Shown: positions 41,679 through 50,629, numbered from the stretch's first letter. The stretch: 64,000 nucleotides of DNA from PNAI01 sp035501735 (GCA_035501735.1 DATJVR010000011.1:1-64000), one strand, 5' to 3'. Translations and numbers: made by a program. Notes: a model not told the origin generated them from the sequence alone.

Positions 41679-42140
41679 TCAAGCTGCCGGCCGCCAGCTC
41701 ATGCGATTGACCGGCCGGCCGGACACCGGATTGACGTCTTCGCCGGCATGGACGAAGCCCTGCTTCTCGTAGAAGCGGATGGCGCGCGCATTGTCCTTGT
41801 TGACCAGCAGATCGAGCCGCGTGGGCGACAGCCGCTTCGCCTCGTCCGCGAGCATCTTGCCGACCTCGCTGCCCCACGCCTCCGGCGCCACCACGAACTG
41901 ATCGAGGTAACCGGTCTTCTGGTCGACGGTCACGAAGCCGACCAGCGCGTTGCCGGCGAGCGCCACCGTGATCGCCGCAATCGGCACCAGTTCCTTGCGC
42001 CAGCGCTCGCGCCACCAGTCAACGCGCGCGGCGAAGTCGATATGCGGATAGGCCTTCTGCCACGTGCGCCGCCACAGCTCGATCGCCGCGGCTTCATCGG
42101 CGGTGGTATACGGGCGCAAGGAGAACGACGGCTTCGGCAT
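41679..42140 (-). CDS. GNAT family N-acetyltransferase
   Basis: 153 residues. N-terminus LRPYTTADEAAAIELWRRTW, acetyl-CoA site VVAPEAWGSEVGKMLADEAK, then LVNKDNARAIRFYEKQGFVH, the standard GNAT end with a Tyr before the G-F motif. The substrate cannot be named; the general shape resembles small-molecule acetyltransferases. It lies 31 bases downstream of the OmpA-type gene on the same strand. Confidence 0.88.
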   Translation of the reverse strand: MPKPSFSLRPYTTADEAAAIELWRRTWQKAYPHIDFAARVDWWRERWRKELVPIAAITVALAGNALVGFVTVDQKTGYLDQFVVAPEAWGSEVGKMLADEAKRLSPTRLDLLVNKDNARAIRFYEKQGFVHAGEDVNPVSGRPVNRMSWRPAA

Positions 42141-42171
42141 CAGGCTTTGCTGAACGCGCGCAGCGCTCGTT

Positions 42172-43197
42172 TCACCGCTCGGTCAATTTCAGCTCGATGC
42201 GGCGGTTCTTGCTGTAGGCTTCTTCGGTGTTGCCGGGGTCGATCGGCTGGAATTCGCCGAAGCCGGCGGCGGCGAGCCGCTGCGGCGAGATGCCCTTGCT
42301 GATGAGATATTGCACGACCGAGATCGCGCGCGCCGCCGACAGCTCCCAGTTCGACTTGAATGTCGCGCCCGACACCGGCCGCACGTCGGTATGGCCGTCG
42401 ACGCGCAGCACCCAGCCGATCTCCGGCGGGATCTGCTGGCTCAGCTCAAGCAGTGCGGCGGCGATCTGATCGAGTTCGGTCTTGCCCTCCGGCTTCAGCA
42501 CGGCCTGGCCGGTGTCGAAGAACACCTCCGACGGGAATACGAAGCGGTCGCCCACCACGCGGATGTCGGGTCGGTTGCCCAGGATGGCGCTGAGTCGACC
42601 GAAGAAATCCGAACGATAGCGTTGCAGTTCCTGCACCCGTTGCGCCAGCGCGAGATTGAGCCGCGAGCCGAGGTCGGCGATGCGTGACTGCGATTCCTTG
42701 TCCTTGGCCTCGGACGCATCGAGCGCCTGTTGAAGCGCGGCAAGCTGGCGCTGCAACGCCGCGAGCTGCTGGTTGAGCACTTCAATCTGCGCCAGCGCGC
42801 GCTGGTTCATTTTCTGCGACTCGTCGAGCTGGCCGGCGAGCTCGGTCACCTTGCCTTCGGCGGTGACCGCGCCGCTGCCGAGTCCCTCGTACAGGCCCTT
42901 GTAGCGATTGCGCTCGTCCTCGGTCGTTGCCAGCGACGCGCGCAGCTGCGCCATCTGCTCTTCCAGCGTCAGCTTGCCGGCCTGCTCGAGCGACAGCATG
43001 TCGGTGAGCTGCGCGATCCGCGCGGTCAACCGTTGCAGCGCCGTGTCCTTGCCGGTGACTTCCTGCGAAAGATAGAACTGCACGATCACGAACACCGTGA
43101 GCAGGAAGATGATGCCGAGGATCAGCGTCGACAACGCATCGACAAAGCCCGGCCAGTAATCGACGCTCCGTTGGCGGCGGGCATGAGAGAGAGCCAT
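42172..43197 (-). CDS. MotB/OmpA-type motor protein, non-flagellar
   Basis: 341 residues. N-terminal inner-membrane helix YWPGFVDALSTLILGIIFLL with the key acidic residue (Asp20 in FVDALS), as in MotB, TolR, ExbD and ZorB. A long periplasmic coiled coil follows (about 50-200, several QLAALQRQLA units), then an OmpA/MotB peptidoglycan-binding domain (about 235-341: VDGHTDVRPVSG, NRRIELKLTE). Paired with the MotA/ExbB-type gene 7 bases upstream, it should form an ion-driven complex that anchors to peptidoglycan. No flagellar, tol or tonB genes are near. Confidence 0.85.
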   Translation of the reverse strand: MALSHARRQRSVDYWPGFVDALSTLILGIIFLLTVFVIVQFYLSQEVTGKDTALQRLTARIAQLTDMLSLEQAGKLTLEEQMAQLRASLATTEDERNRYKGLYEGLGSGAVTAEGKVTELAGQLDESQKMNQRALAQIEVLNQQLAALQRQLAALQQALDASEAKDKESQSRIADLGSRLNLALAQRVQELQRYRSDFFGRLSAILGNRPDIRVVGDRFVFPSEVFFDTGQAVLKPEGKTELDQIAAALLELSQQIPPEIGWVLRVDGHTDVRPVSGATFKSNWELSAARAISVVQYLISKGISPQRLAAAGFGEFQPIDPGNTEEAYSKNRRIELKLTER

Positions 43198-43204
43198 AAT
43201 CGAC

Positions 43205-44188
43205 CTACCTGTCTACGCCTTCACGCGAAAAATGTTCGAGCAGCCGGCGGACGTCGCGATGTTGCTCGGCCTGCGCATCGGCCCAGTCGCGGATCATCTG
43301 CTGCTCGGTCCGCATATGTTGCACCAGCCCCTGGATGGCCTCGGCCAGATTGGCCATGGCGTTGGTCGCGCGGCTTGAGCCGGTCTCCATGATGGCTTCG
43401 CGCAGCCGCTCGATCGCGACGCGGATCTCGCCGCTGATATTCGGACCGCCGTTGCCGGTCGCGACGTCGCCGCTGAATTCGCGCACCGTGGTGGCGAGCC
43501 AATCTTCCAGATCGGTATGAAAGCGGTTCTGCGCCTGGCTCATCTGCAGATCGAGGAAGCCGAGCACCAGCGAACCGGCCAGGCCGAACAGCGACGACGA
43601 AAACGAAATTCCCATGCCGGACAGCGGCGCGGCCAGACCCTGTTGGAGCGTATCGAACACTGCACCGGCATCGCCGCCGACGTGCAGATTTTTGACGACG
43701 GCGCCGACCGAGCCGACCGTCTCGATCAGGCCCCAGAACGTGCCGAGCAGTCCGAGGAAAATCAGCAGCCCGGTCATGTAACGCGATAAGTCGCGCGCCT
43801 CGTCGAGCCTGGTCGCGATCGAGTCGAGGATGCTGCGCATGGTCAGCGACGAGATGCTCATGCGTCCGATGCGATCGCCGAGGATCGCCGCCATCGGCGC
43901 GAGCAGCACCGGCGGCCGCTCCACCGTGATGCCCGGATCGGCCAGCCGGAAGCTGTTGACCCAGGCGACTTCCGGAAACAGCCGGATCACCTGGCGGAAC
44001 GACAACAGGATGCCGATGATCAACACGCCGATGATCAGCGTGTTGAGCGGCGGGTTGGCCAAGAACGCCACCCAGATTTGCGCATGGATCACGACCACCA
44101 GAAGGGCGCACAGAATCAAGAAAATCGTCATTCGCACCAAAAAGATACGGGGCGAGGACAATTTGAATGGATCGATATCTTGCGCCAT
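43205..44188 (-). CDS. MotA/TolQ/ExbB-type motor subunit
   Basis: 327 residues. N-terminal helices (IFLVRMTIFLILCALLVVVI; LNTLIIGVLIIGILLSFRQV), a cytoplasmic loop, then MTGLLIFLGLLGTFWGLIET and LSGMGISFSSSLFGLAGSLV, the two helices that line the ion channel in MotA/TolQ/ExbB. A C-terminal helical part of about 110 residues extends into the cytoplasm. Start MAQDIDP at 44188 is preferred; ATG 44203 and a start at 44269 are also in frame. It forms a pair with the OmpA-type gene. Confidence 0.83.
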   Translation of the reverse strand: MAQDIDPFKLSSPRIFLVRMTIFLILCALLVVVIHAQIWVAFLANPPLNTLIIGVLIIGILLSFRQVIRLFPEVAWVNSFRLADPGITVERPPVLLAPMAAILGDRIGRMSISSLTMRSILDSIATRLDEARDLSRYMTGLLIFLGLLGTFWGLIETVGSVGAVVKNLHVGGDAGAVFDTLQQGLAAPLSGMGISFSSSLFGLAGSLVLGFLDLQMSQAQNRFHTDLEDWLATTVREFSGDVATGNGGPNISGEIRVAIERLREAIMETGSSRATNAMANLAEAIQGLVQHMRTEQQMIRDWADAQAEQHRDVRRLLEHFSREGVDR

Positions 44189-44305
44189 GGGTGGTCCGTG
44201 CATTCCCAAGCTTGCTGCTTCAATATGGCACTGGCTGGGCGAAGACAACCAGCTTGATGCCTGTGACAAACTCAGCGCTCGCGTCGCCGCCGTGGCGGCC
44301 GATCG

Positions 44306-45106
44306 CTATGAACGGTCCGCGGCTTTGAGCAGGACCAGCACTTGCCCATGCATGCTTTCGTTGCCGGCCACGATATGGCCCTTGACCAGCATGGCGTCGC
44401 CGCCCTCAAGGTCGGTCACGAATCCCCCCGACTCGCGCACCATGAGCAACCCGGCCGCCATGTCCCAGGGCGACAGACCGCGCTCCCAATAGGCGTCGAA
44501 CCGGCCGGCGGCGACCCAGGCGAGATCGAGCGCTGCCGCGCCGAACCGTCTCAATCCCGCAACCTTTTCCTGCACCGCCGCGATTTCCTTCTGGCTCAGC
44601 GCGAGATCGCCGCGGCCGTAATGCGGTAGCCCACAGGTGATGACCGCCTCGTTGAGCTGTTTGCGCGCCGCCACCCGCAGCCGCTTGTCGTTGCAGAACG
44701 CGCCCTTGCCGCGTTCGGCGATAAAGAGTTCGTCATTCACCGGATTGTAGATCACGCCGGCCACAACGGTGCCCTCGCGCTCGAGCGCGATCGAAATGGC
44801 AAAATGCGGAATCCCATGCAGGAAATTGGTCGTGCCGTCGAGCGGATCAACGATCCAGGTATGGCTTTTGTCGCTGCCGTCCTGCCGGCCGCCTTCTTCG
44901 CCGAGAAAACCGTATCCGGGTCGCGCCTTTTTCAATTCGACGCGGAGGATTTCCTCGGCACGCCGGTCGGCGCCTGATACGAAATTCGCCGGGCCCTTCA
45001 ACGACACCTGCAACTGCTCGACCTCGCCAAAGTCGCGCTTGAGCGTGCGGGCGGCTTTGCGCGCTGCGGCGATCATCACGTTGAGAAGCGCGGAGTGGAG
45101 CATCAC
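44306..45106 (-). CDS. suhB: inositol monophosphatase family protein
   Basis: 266 residues. Motifs are GEEGG (metal site), WIVDPLDGTTNFLHGIPHFA (two metal-binding Asp, DPLDGTTNF) and ALDLAWVAAGRFDAYWERGL SPWDMAAG, all diagnostic of IMPase/SuhB. It dephosphorylates inositol or sugar phosphates; in E. coli SuhB also takes part in ribosomal RNA transcription. It overlaps the efp stop by 4 bases, so the two are coupled. suhB next to efp is common in Rhizobiales. Confidence 0.93.
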   Translation of the reverse strand: MMLHSALLNVMIAAARKAARTLKRDFGEVEQLQVSLKGPANFVSGADRRAEEILRVELKKARPGYGFLGEEGGRQDGSDKSHTWIVDPLDGTTNFLHGIPHFAISIALEREGTVVAGVIYNPVNDELFIAERGKGAFCNDKRLRVAARKQLNEAVITCGLPHYGRGDLALSQKEIAAVQEKVAGLRRFGAAALDLAWVAAGRFDAYWERGLSPWDMAAGLLMVRESGGFVTDLEGGDAMLVKGHIVAGNESMHGQVLVLLKAADRS

Positions 45107-45669
45107 TCCGCCCGCTTTACGTAAGTCACTGCGTTGGTGTCGACGACGACATTCTCGCCCGCGGAAATGAACGGCGGCACCATCAGGCGCAGGCCGTTCT
45201 CGAGCTTGGCCGATTTGTAGGACGGCGCTGCGGTCTGTCCCTTGATCGCGGCGTCGGCCTCGACCACTTTGAGCACCACGTGGTCCGGCAGTTTGATGCC
45301 GATCGGCCGATCCTGGTGCAGCTGCACGTTCACCGTCATGCCGTCCTGCAGGAAGGCGGCGCGTTCGCCGACGAAATCCTCGTTGATTTCGATTTGATCG
45401 AAGTTGGCGCTGTCCATGAACACGAGCTGGTCGCCCTGCCGGTAGAGGAACTGGAACGCGCGCCGCTCGACATGGGTCTCCTCCACGCGCGCATCGGAAC
45501 CAAAGCGCGTGTTGAGCTTGCGCCCATCGATGATGTTCTTCATCTCCACCTGATTATAGGCCGGACCCTTGCCGGGCTTGACCGCCATGGTCTTGACCAC
45601 GGCCCACACCGAGCCTTCGTGCTCGATCACCATGCCGGGCCGGATTTCGTTGCCGCTGATCTTCGCCAT
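45103..45669 (-). CDS. efp: elongation factor P
   Basis: 188 residues, the usual length. It starts MAKISGNEIRPGMVIEHEGS and has the loop lysine Lys34 in VKPGKGPAYN (the residue modified with beta-lysine by EpmA) and the C-terminal VVDTNAVTYVKRAE domain III signature. EF-P rescues ribosomes stalled at polyproline. It lies 2 bases downstream of the Sel1-repeat gene and overlaps suhB by 4 bases. An upstream frame to 45822 is not EF-P-like. Confidence 0.96.
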   Translation of the reverse strand: MAKISGNEIRPGMVIEHEGSVWAVVKTMAVKPGKGPAYNQVEMKNIIDGRKLNTRFGSDARVEETHVERRAFQFLYRQGDQLVFMDSANFDQIEINEDFVGERAAFLQDGMTVNVQLHQDRPIGIKLPDHVVLKVVEADAAIKGQTAAPSYKSAKLENGLRLMVPPFISAGENVVVDTNAVTYVKRAE

Positions 45670-45671
45670 GA

Positions 45672-46667
45672 CTAATTCTGCCGCCGGCTGGCTGCGGTGA
45701 CGGCCGCGATCCACGGCTTGGCGGCCAACTCGGCCGAGGCGCGATCCTCCGGTTTCATCTTGCGCACGAAATCCTCCAGGAACGGATCGGTGCTGCCGCC
45801 CGCTTTGGCGATCATGTGCCATTTCGCCGCTTCGATCGGATTGGCCGGAAGGCCACGGCCGGTGGCGTACATGAACGCCAAGCGGCTCTGCGCGATGGCG
45901 CTGCCGCTGTGCGCGGCCCGTCGAAGGTAAGGCCCGGCGGCGGCCTCGTTCTTCGGCACGCCGGTGCCGTTGAACAGCGCGATCGCGTATTCGACTTCGG
46001 CGTCCACATGTTGCGCGAGCGCGGCCTGGCCCAGAAGCTTCGCGGCTTCCTTGAGATCCTTCGGCACGCCGCGCCCTTCCATGTAAAGGGTCGCGAGCGC
46101 GTATTGGGCTTCCGGATTGCCGGCGTCGGCCGCTTGCCGGAACAGCGCCGCCGCGCGTTTGTAATCCTGCGCGAACAGCTGCCCATCGAGATAGAGCAGG
46201 CCGAGATTATAGGCCGAGATCGCGTGGCCGAGCTTCGCCGCATTCTCGAACAGCTGCGCAGCCTCCTGGCTGTTGCGCGGTCCGCCGCGCCCAGTCATGC
46301 GGAACACGCCCAGCGCAAACATGGCTTCGCGGTCGCCGAGATCGGCGGCGCGCTTGTACCAGTCCGCCGCCATGGCGTCGTCGCGCGGCACGCCCAAGCC
46401 CTCGGAATAGAGTTCGCCCAAAAGTGTCATCGCCTTGGGATCGTTCTTCTCGTCGACCCTTTTTTTCGCCTCGCTGAAGGCGGTGAGGTAGAGCCCGCGC
46501 TGATAGGCGCCATAGGCGACATCGGGCGCGCGCGCCGCTGAGGGAGGTGCGGCCGATACCGGTTTTTGCCGCTTGGACGGCGCCGCCATTGTGAGCGAGG
46601 TCGCGGCGATCAGCGCGGCGAGCATCGCGGCCGGCACGGCCCGGCGCATGCGCTGCGCGAGTCTCAT
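45672..46667 (-). CDS. secreted Sel1-repeat protein
   Basis: 331 residues. An N-terminal Arg-rich start, hydrophobic segment (AVPAAMLAALIAATSLTMAA), then about six Sel1-like repeats (for example KAMTLLGELYSEGLGVPRDD, AEVEYAIALFNGTGVPKNE), which form a TPR-like solenoid for protein binding. The start at 46667 overlaps the stop of the ThiE-like gene by 4 bases, which fixes the start; an upstream frame to 46853 is not needed. Cell-envelope scaffold role is likely; the partner is unknown. Confidence 0.88.
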   Translation of the reverse strand: MRLAQRMRRAVPAAMLAALIAATSLTMAAPSKRQKPVSAAPPSAARAPDVAYGAYQRGLYLTAFSEAKKRVDEKNDPKAMTLLGELYSEGLGVPRDDAMAADWYKRAADLGDREAMFALGVFRMTGRGGPRNSQEAAQLFENAAKLGHAISAYNLGLLYLDGQLFAQDYKRAAALFRQAADAGNPEAQYALATLYMEGRGVPKDLKEAAKLLGQAALAQHVDAEVEYAIALFNGTGVPKNEAAAGPYLRRAAHSGSAIAQSRLAFMYATGRGLPANPIEAAKWHMIAKAGGSTDPFLEDFVRKMKPEDRASAELAAKPWIAAVTAASRRQN

Positions 46668-47323
46668 GCGACTTCCTCCGGGACGGTCATCCGTCCGGCG
46701 GCCTCGGCGATTGCCTTCGCTGCCCCACGCGCGTCCGCCCAGATAAAATCGCCGACCGCGACAAAATCCGCGCCCGCCGCCACCAGCGGCGCGATCTCGT
46801 CGCAATGACCGGCATAGCCGACGCAGGGAACCTCGAAGACCTCCGCCCACCACGCCACGCGTTCCAAGATGGTCTCGAATGATGGTCGCCGGCCGTTGCC
46901 GTCGGGTTCGCCGAACATCACATAGTCGGCACCCCGCTCGCCGGCCATCATGGCGTCATGCCGCGTGGGCAGCCCGCCGCATCCGGCAATGCGCGTCGGC
47001 TTGAGGCTGCCCAGCGCCTCTTCGAACGCCGCGATCCCGGTCAGCTGCGCGCCATCGGCGCCGCCGCGCGCGACAATTTCGGGCCGGCCATCGAGCACAA
47101 GCGCGGTATCCCGCTGTTGCACGATTGGCGCCAGCAGCTTGACCCGGTTGATCAGCGTCCGTTCGTCGGAGGATTTGAGCCGCAGCAGGACGGCGGCGAC
47201 GTCCGCGCTCGCCAACGCCGGCTCCAGCGCGCGGGCAAAGCTCTGCGTGTCCGCAACCTCGGGCGTCACCAGATAGAGGCGCGGGGCAGGGCGCTTGGAC
47301 GAGGCGTGTTGCCGTTTCGACAT
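46664..47323 (-). CDS. ThiE-like (thiamine phosphate synthase family) protein, probably divergent
   Basis: About 219 residues with a TIM-barrel layout like ThiE: RLYLVTPEVADTQSFARALE, LVLDGRPEIVARGGADGAQL, YVMFGEPDGNGRRPSFETIL and the C-terminal ADFVAVGDFIW. The usual ThiE strings for phosphate and pyrimidine binding (QLRxK, NDxxxxA, xDGVHLGQ) are only partly recognisable, so it may not make thiamine phosphate. Start at 47323 (MSKRQHAS) or 47344. It begins the coupled unit with Sel1, efp and suhB. Confidence 0.75.
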   Translation of the reverse strand: MSKRQHASSKRPAPRLYLVTPEVADTQSFARALEPALASADVAAVLLRLKSSDERTLINRVKLLAPIVQQRDTALVLDGRPEIVARGGADGAQLTGIAAFEEALGSLKPTRIAGCGGLPTRHDAMMAGERGADYVMFGEPDGNGRRPSFETILERVAWWAEVFEVPCVGYAGHCDEIAPLVAAGADFVAVGDFIWADARGAAKAIAEAAGRMTVPEEVA

Positions 47324-47443
47324 GGCTTTCGCATGCGACCGCATTTCGGCGGAAAGGGGGCCGACCAGGGGTATTCTGCTAATCAGAATTGCTGTCGCCG
47401 ATCAATCAATTATCGCGCCTGGGTTCTGCCGGCCGGAAGCCCG

Positions 47444-48271
47444 TCACGCGACCCAGGGAAAAACAAACCGGAAGGCCTTGCGCGTCTTCTCGTCAATCGC
47501 CGTCTCGAACCCGTGGATGTCGCGATGAGTCGCGAGCCACGCGCTGAAATTGCTCGGATCGGCCCAGACCGTCTTGAACTCCGCCGGCACGTGAAACTCG
47601 ACGAAGCGCATTTCGCCGTCATCCGCGGCCTTCAGGGCATGCCGCTCGCGGTCGGGACAATAGATCAAGTCGCCCTGCTTGACCGGATAAGGCTGCCCGT
47701 TCGTCATGGCGGTGCCGCGTCCGGCCACCACGTACATGAAACTATCCGCCCCCTCGTGATGACATTCCGGCGCCATGCTGCCCGGCGGAAAGATCACCAT
47801 CTCCACCTTGATCGCCGTGGTGTCGCACATCTCCGGCGTGACGAGAGGGACCCGTTTCCTCGCATCGTGCTCGGACGCCAGTACGGCTTCACGCGTCCAA
47901 TCGGTGACGATGAAAAGCGGGCGGTCGATTTTGCTGCCGGGATGCACCTGCATGAAGTCGGGAACCTCGGCATAAAGCAGCGCCGCGCCTTGGCTGGTTG
48001 TCAGCGTCGCAATGAAGCCGGGAGGCAGAAACGCCGAATTCACCTCGGTCATGCGATCGGTGTAATAGGCATGGAATGTCGCGCTGCCGTCGAGCAGCTG
48101 CATCCACGCAAGCGATTTCGGCGACACATTGAACTGCATCGCCCCGCCGGGCGCGAGCGTAATCCGCTCGAGCCGCACACTCGCGCTTTTCGCGCGTTCG
48201 TCTGTAAGCCTTTGCCGCGTGACGCCGCTATCGGTCGGCTTCGCCGCCCGCGCCGCTTCCTTGAAGGCCAT
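47444..48271 (-). CDS. bicupin protein of unknown substrate
   Basis: 275 residues with two cupin halves. The second half has PECHHEGADSFMYVVAGRGT, a metal-binding HxH...E pattern typical of cupins, then YPVKQGDLIYCPDRERHAL. The first half (LAPGGAMQFNVSPKSLAWMQLLDG) lacks the histidines. The layout recalls (S)-ureidoglycine aminohydrolase or other dioxygenase-like bicupins, but no specific function can be assigned. It is 15 bases downstream of fba. Confidence 0.8.
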   Translation of the reverse strand: MAFKEAARAAKPTDSGVTRQRLTDERAKSASVRLERITLAPGGAMQFNVSPKSLAWMQLLDGSATFHAYYTDRMTEVNSAFLPPGFIATLTTSQGAALLYAEVPDFMQVHPGSKIDRPLFIVTDWTREAVLASEHDARKRVPLVTPEMCDTTAIKVEMVIFPPGSMAPECHHEGADSFMYVVAGRGTAMTNGQPYPVKQGDLIYCPDRERHALKAADDGEMRFVEFHVPAEFKTVWADPSNFSAWLATHRDIHGFETAIDEKTRKAFRFVFPWVA

Positions 48272-48286
48272 GGGGTGATCGGGCGC

Positions 48287-49309
48287 CTACGCCGCCTTCT
48301 TCTCGAGGTCGGCCTTCCACTGGCCGAGCGCGGCGAGACCGTTCATGCGCGCGCGGTGACTGAACACGCGCTGCGCGGCGGCGACGTTTTCGTTCTTGCC
48401 CGACCACGCCTTCTGCGGCGCGTGCTGCAGCGCGCGGCCGTAGGAGAAGGTGAGCCGCCACGGCAACCCGCCGATCTTGTTCATGGTGTCGAGATGCGCG
48501 GTGGCTTCCTCATCCGATTGCCCGCCGGACAGGAAGGCGATCCCCGGCACGGCCGCCGGCACGCAGTTCTTCAGCAACTTCACGGTCTTTTCCGCGACTT
48601 CCGCCACCGACGACCGCTTCGCGCATTTCTTTCCGGCGATCGCCATGTTGGGTTTCAGCACCATGCCTTCGAGCGCCACGCGCTGGAAATAAAGCTCCTC
48701 GAACTGGGCCTTGAGTACGAGTTCTGTTGCCTGACAGCAGCGGTCGATGTCGTGATCGCCGTCCATCAGCACTTCCGGTTCCACGATCGGCACGATATTG
48801 GCGGCCTGGCACAGCGCGGCATAGCGCGCGAGCGCATGCGTGTTGGCGCGGATGCAGGTGTAGGTCGGAATGCCGGCGCCGATATCGATCACCGCGCGCC
48901 ATTTGGCGAAGCGCGCGCCCTGTTCGTAATATTTCGGCAGCCGGTCGGCGAGCTTGTCGAGTCCGATCGTCACCACTTCGCCGGGGCATTCCGGCAGCGG
49001 CTTCGTGCCCTCGTCCACCTTGATGCCGGGGATCGAGCCGGCCTTCTTGATGATCTCGACCAGCGGCGTGCCGTCCTTCGCCTTCTGCCAGATGGTCTCG
49101 TCGTACAGGATCACGCCCGAGATGCACTTCATGCCTTCGGTCGCGCGGAACAGCATCTCGCGATAGTCGCGGCGATTGGTTTCCGTCGACTCCACCCCGA
49201 TGGCGTCGAAGCGTTTCTTGATCGTGCCCGACGATTCGTCGGCCGCCAGGATGCCCTTGCCGGGCGCGACCATGGCCTCGGCCACTTTGTTCAGCTCTGC
49301 GAGGTTCAT
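48287..49309 (-). CDS. fba: class I fructose-bisphosphate aldolase
   Basis: 340 residues of the class I (Schiff-base) aldolase of the animal/plant-like type: MNLAELNKVAEAMVAPGKGI LAADESSGTI at the start, the lysine in GMVLKPNMA (about residue 225), and IAFLSGGQSDEEATAHL, GLPWRLTFSYGRALQ. It cleaves fructose-1,6-bisphosphate to dihydroxyacetone phosphate and glyceraldehyde-3-phosphate. It belongs to the tkt-gap-pgk-fba row. Start ATG 49309 is chosen; a longer frame to 49372 runs into the REP-like repeat. Confidence 0.95.
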   Translation of the reverse strand: MNLAELNKVAEAMVAPGKGILAADESSGTIKKRFDAIGVESTETNRRDYREMLFRATEGMKCISGVILYDETIWQKAKDGTPLVEIIKKAGSIPGIKVDEGTKPLPECPGEVVTIGLDKLADRLPKYYEQGARFAKWRAVIDIGAGIPTYTCIRANTHALARYAALCQAANIVPIVEPEVLMDGDHDIDRCCQATELVLKAQFEELYFQRVALEGMVLKPNMAIAGKKCAKRSSVAEVAEKTVKLLKNCVPAAVPGIAFLSGGQSDEEATAHLDTMNKIGGLPWRLTFSYGRALQHAPQKAWSGKNENVAAAQRVFSHRARMNGLAALGQWKADLEKKAA

Positions 49310-49329
49310 CGCGATCTCCCTTCCATCGT

Positions 49330-49424
49330 CATTCCGGGGCGCGGCCTGCGAAGCCCAGAATCCAGAAATCAAACTCTAAAACTGTTTCTGGATTCCGGAT
49401 AGCCGCTTGGCGGCTTCCGGAATG
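49330..49424. repeat. REP-like palindromic element between pgk and fba
   Basis: Outer arms CATTCCGG (49330-49337) and CCGGAATG (49417-49424) and inner arms AATCCAGAAA (49359-49368) and TTTCTGGATT (49385-49394) form a nested palindrome of about 95 bases. The arms match the CATTCCGG/CCGGAATG dispersed intergenic elements common in Bradyrhizobium-type genomes. As RNA it would form a long hairpin in the pgk-fba message. Confidence 0.75.
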
Positions 49425-49435
49425 CCTGTTCGAGG

Positions 49436-50629
49436 TCATTTTATCCTCAACACCTCGACCCCCGGCAAGGTCTTGCCTTCCATCCATTCCAGGAAAGCAC
49501 CCCCGGCGGTGGAAACATAGGTGAACCGGTCCGCGGCACCCGCCGCATTGAGCGCCGCCACCGTATCGCCGCCGCCCGCGACCGAAACGAGCTTGCCGCT
49601 GTCCGTCAGCTCGGCCGCCGCCTCTGCCACCTCAACCGTGCCGTTGTCGAACGGTTCCATCTCGAACGCGCCGAACGGCCCGTTCCACACCAGCGTCTTC
49701 ACCCGCGCCAGCACCGAGACGACATGCTCGATACTGCGCGGCCCGATGTCGAGGATCATGTCGCTGGCGCCGACCTCGCCGATCCCGACCACGCGCGACG
49801 GTGCATTCGCCTCGAATTTCTGCGCCACCACCGCGTCGATCGGGAGCACGATCTCGCAATTCTTTGTTTTCGCCCGGGAAAAAATATCGCGCGCGGTCGC
49901 GGCGAGATCGCGCTCGCACAGCGATTTGCCGACCGCCTTGCCCTGCGCAGCGAGGAAAGTATTCGCCATGCCGCCGCCGATGATCAGCACGTTCACTTTG
50001 CCGACCAGATTGCCGAGCAGGTCGAGCTTGGTGGAAACCTTCGCGCCGCCGACGACGGCCGCCACCGGCCGTTGCGGCGCTTCCAGCGCCTTCGCCAGCG
50101 CATCGAGCTCGGCCTGCATGCTGCGGCCGGCATAAGCCGGCAGTTTGCGGCCTAGGCCTTCGGTGGAAGCATGCGCGCGATGCGCAACCGAAAACGCGTC
50201 GTTCACCCATAAATCGCCCAGCTTCGCGAGCGCCGCCGCGAATTCCGGATCGTTCTTCTCCTCACCCGCATGAAAGCGCGTGTTCTCAAGACACAGAATC
50301 TCACCGGGCATCATCACCGCGACGGCAGCCTCGACTTTTGCGCCGATGCAATCCTCCGCAAAGGCCACCTTGCGGCCGAGCACGCGCGCAACCTCCGCCG
50401 CAACCGGTTTGAGCGACTCCTTCGGATCAAATCCCTTCGGCCGCCCGAAATGCGAAAGCAGGATGACCTTGCCGCCCTTGTCCGCGAGCTCGGCGATGGT
50501 GCGCGCCGATGCCGCGATGCGCGTGAGGTCGCCGACCTTGCCGTTGTTCATCGGCACGTTGAGGTCGACGCGCACGAGCACGCGTTTGCCCTTCACGTCA
50601 GCCTGGTCGAGCGTACGGAACGCGGTCAT
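49436..50629 (-). CDS. pgk: phosphoglycerate kinase
   Basis: 397 residues. MTAFRTLDQADVKGKRVLVR VDLNVPM, SHFGRPKGFD, VWNGPFGAFEMEPFDNGT and SVAGGGDTVAALNAAGAADR are PGK signatures. It transfers phosphate from 1,3-bisphosphoglycerate to ADP. The gene follows gap by 22 bases. The downstream REP-like palindrome may affect stability of the message 3' end. Confidence 0.97.
   Translation of the reverse strand: MTAFRTLDQADVKGKRVLVRVDLNVPMNNGKVGDLTRIAASARTIAELADKGGKVILLSHFGRPKGFDPKESLKPVAAEVARVLGRKVAFAEDCIGAKVEAAVAVMMPGEILCLENTRFHAGEEKNDPEFAAALAKLGDLWVNDAFSVAHRAHASTEGLGRKLPAYAGRSMQAELDALAKALEAPQRPVAAVVGGAKVSTKLDLLGNLVGKVNVLIIGGGMANTFLAAQGKAVGKSLCERDLAATARDIFSRAKTKNCEIVLPIDAVVAQKFEANAPSRVVGIGEVGASDMILDIGPRSIEHVVSVLARVKTLVWNGPFGAFEMEPFDNGTVEVAEAAAELTDSGKLVSVAGGGDTVAALNAAGAADRFTYVSTAGGAFLEWMEGKTLPGVEVLRIK

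Noticed and set aside
42172..44188. A Zorya-type antiphage system
   Set aside because: ZorA/ZorB-like architecture is present, but no zorC, zorD or zorE gene and no defence neighbours exist; next genes are GNAT and suhB.
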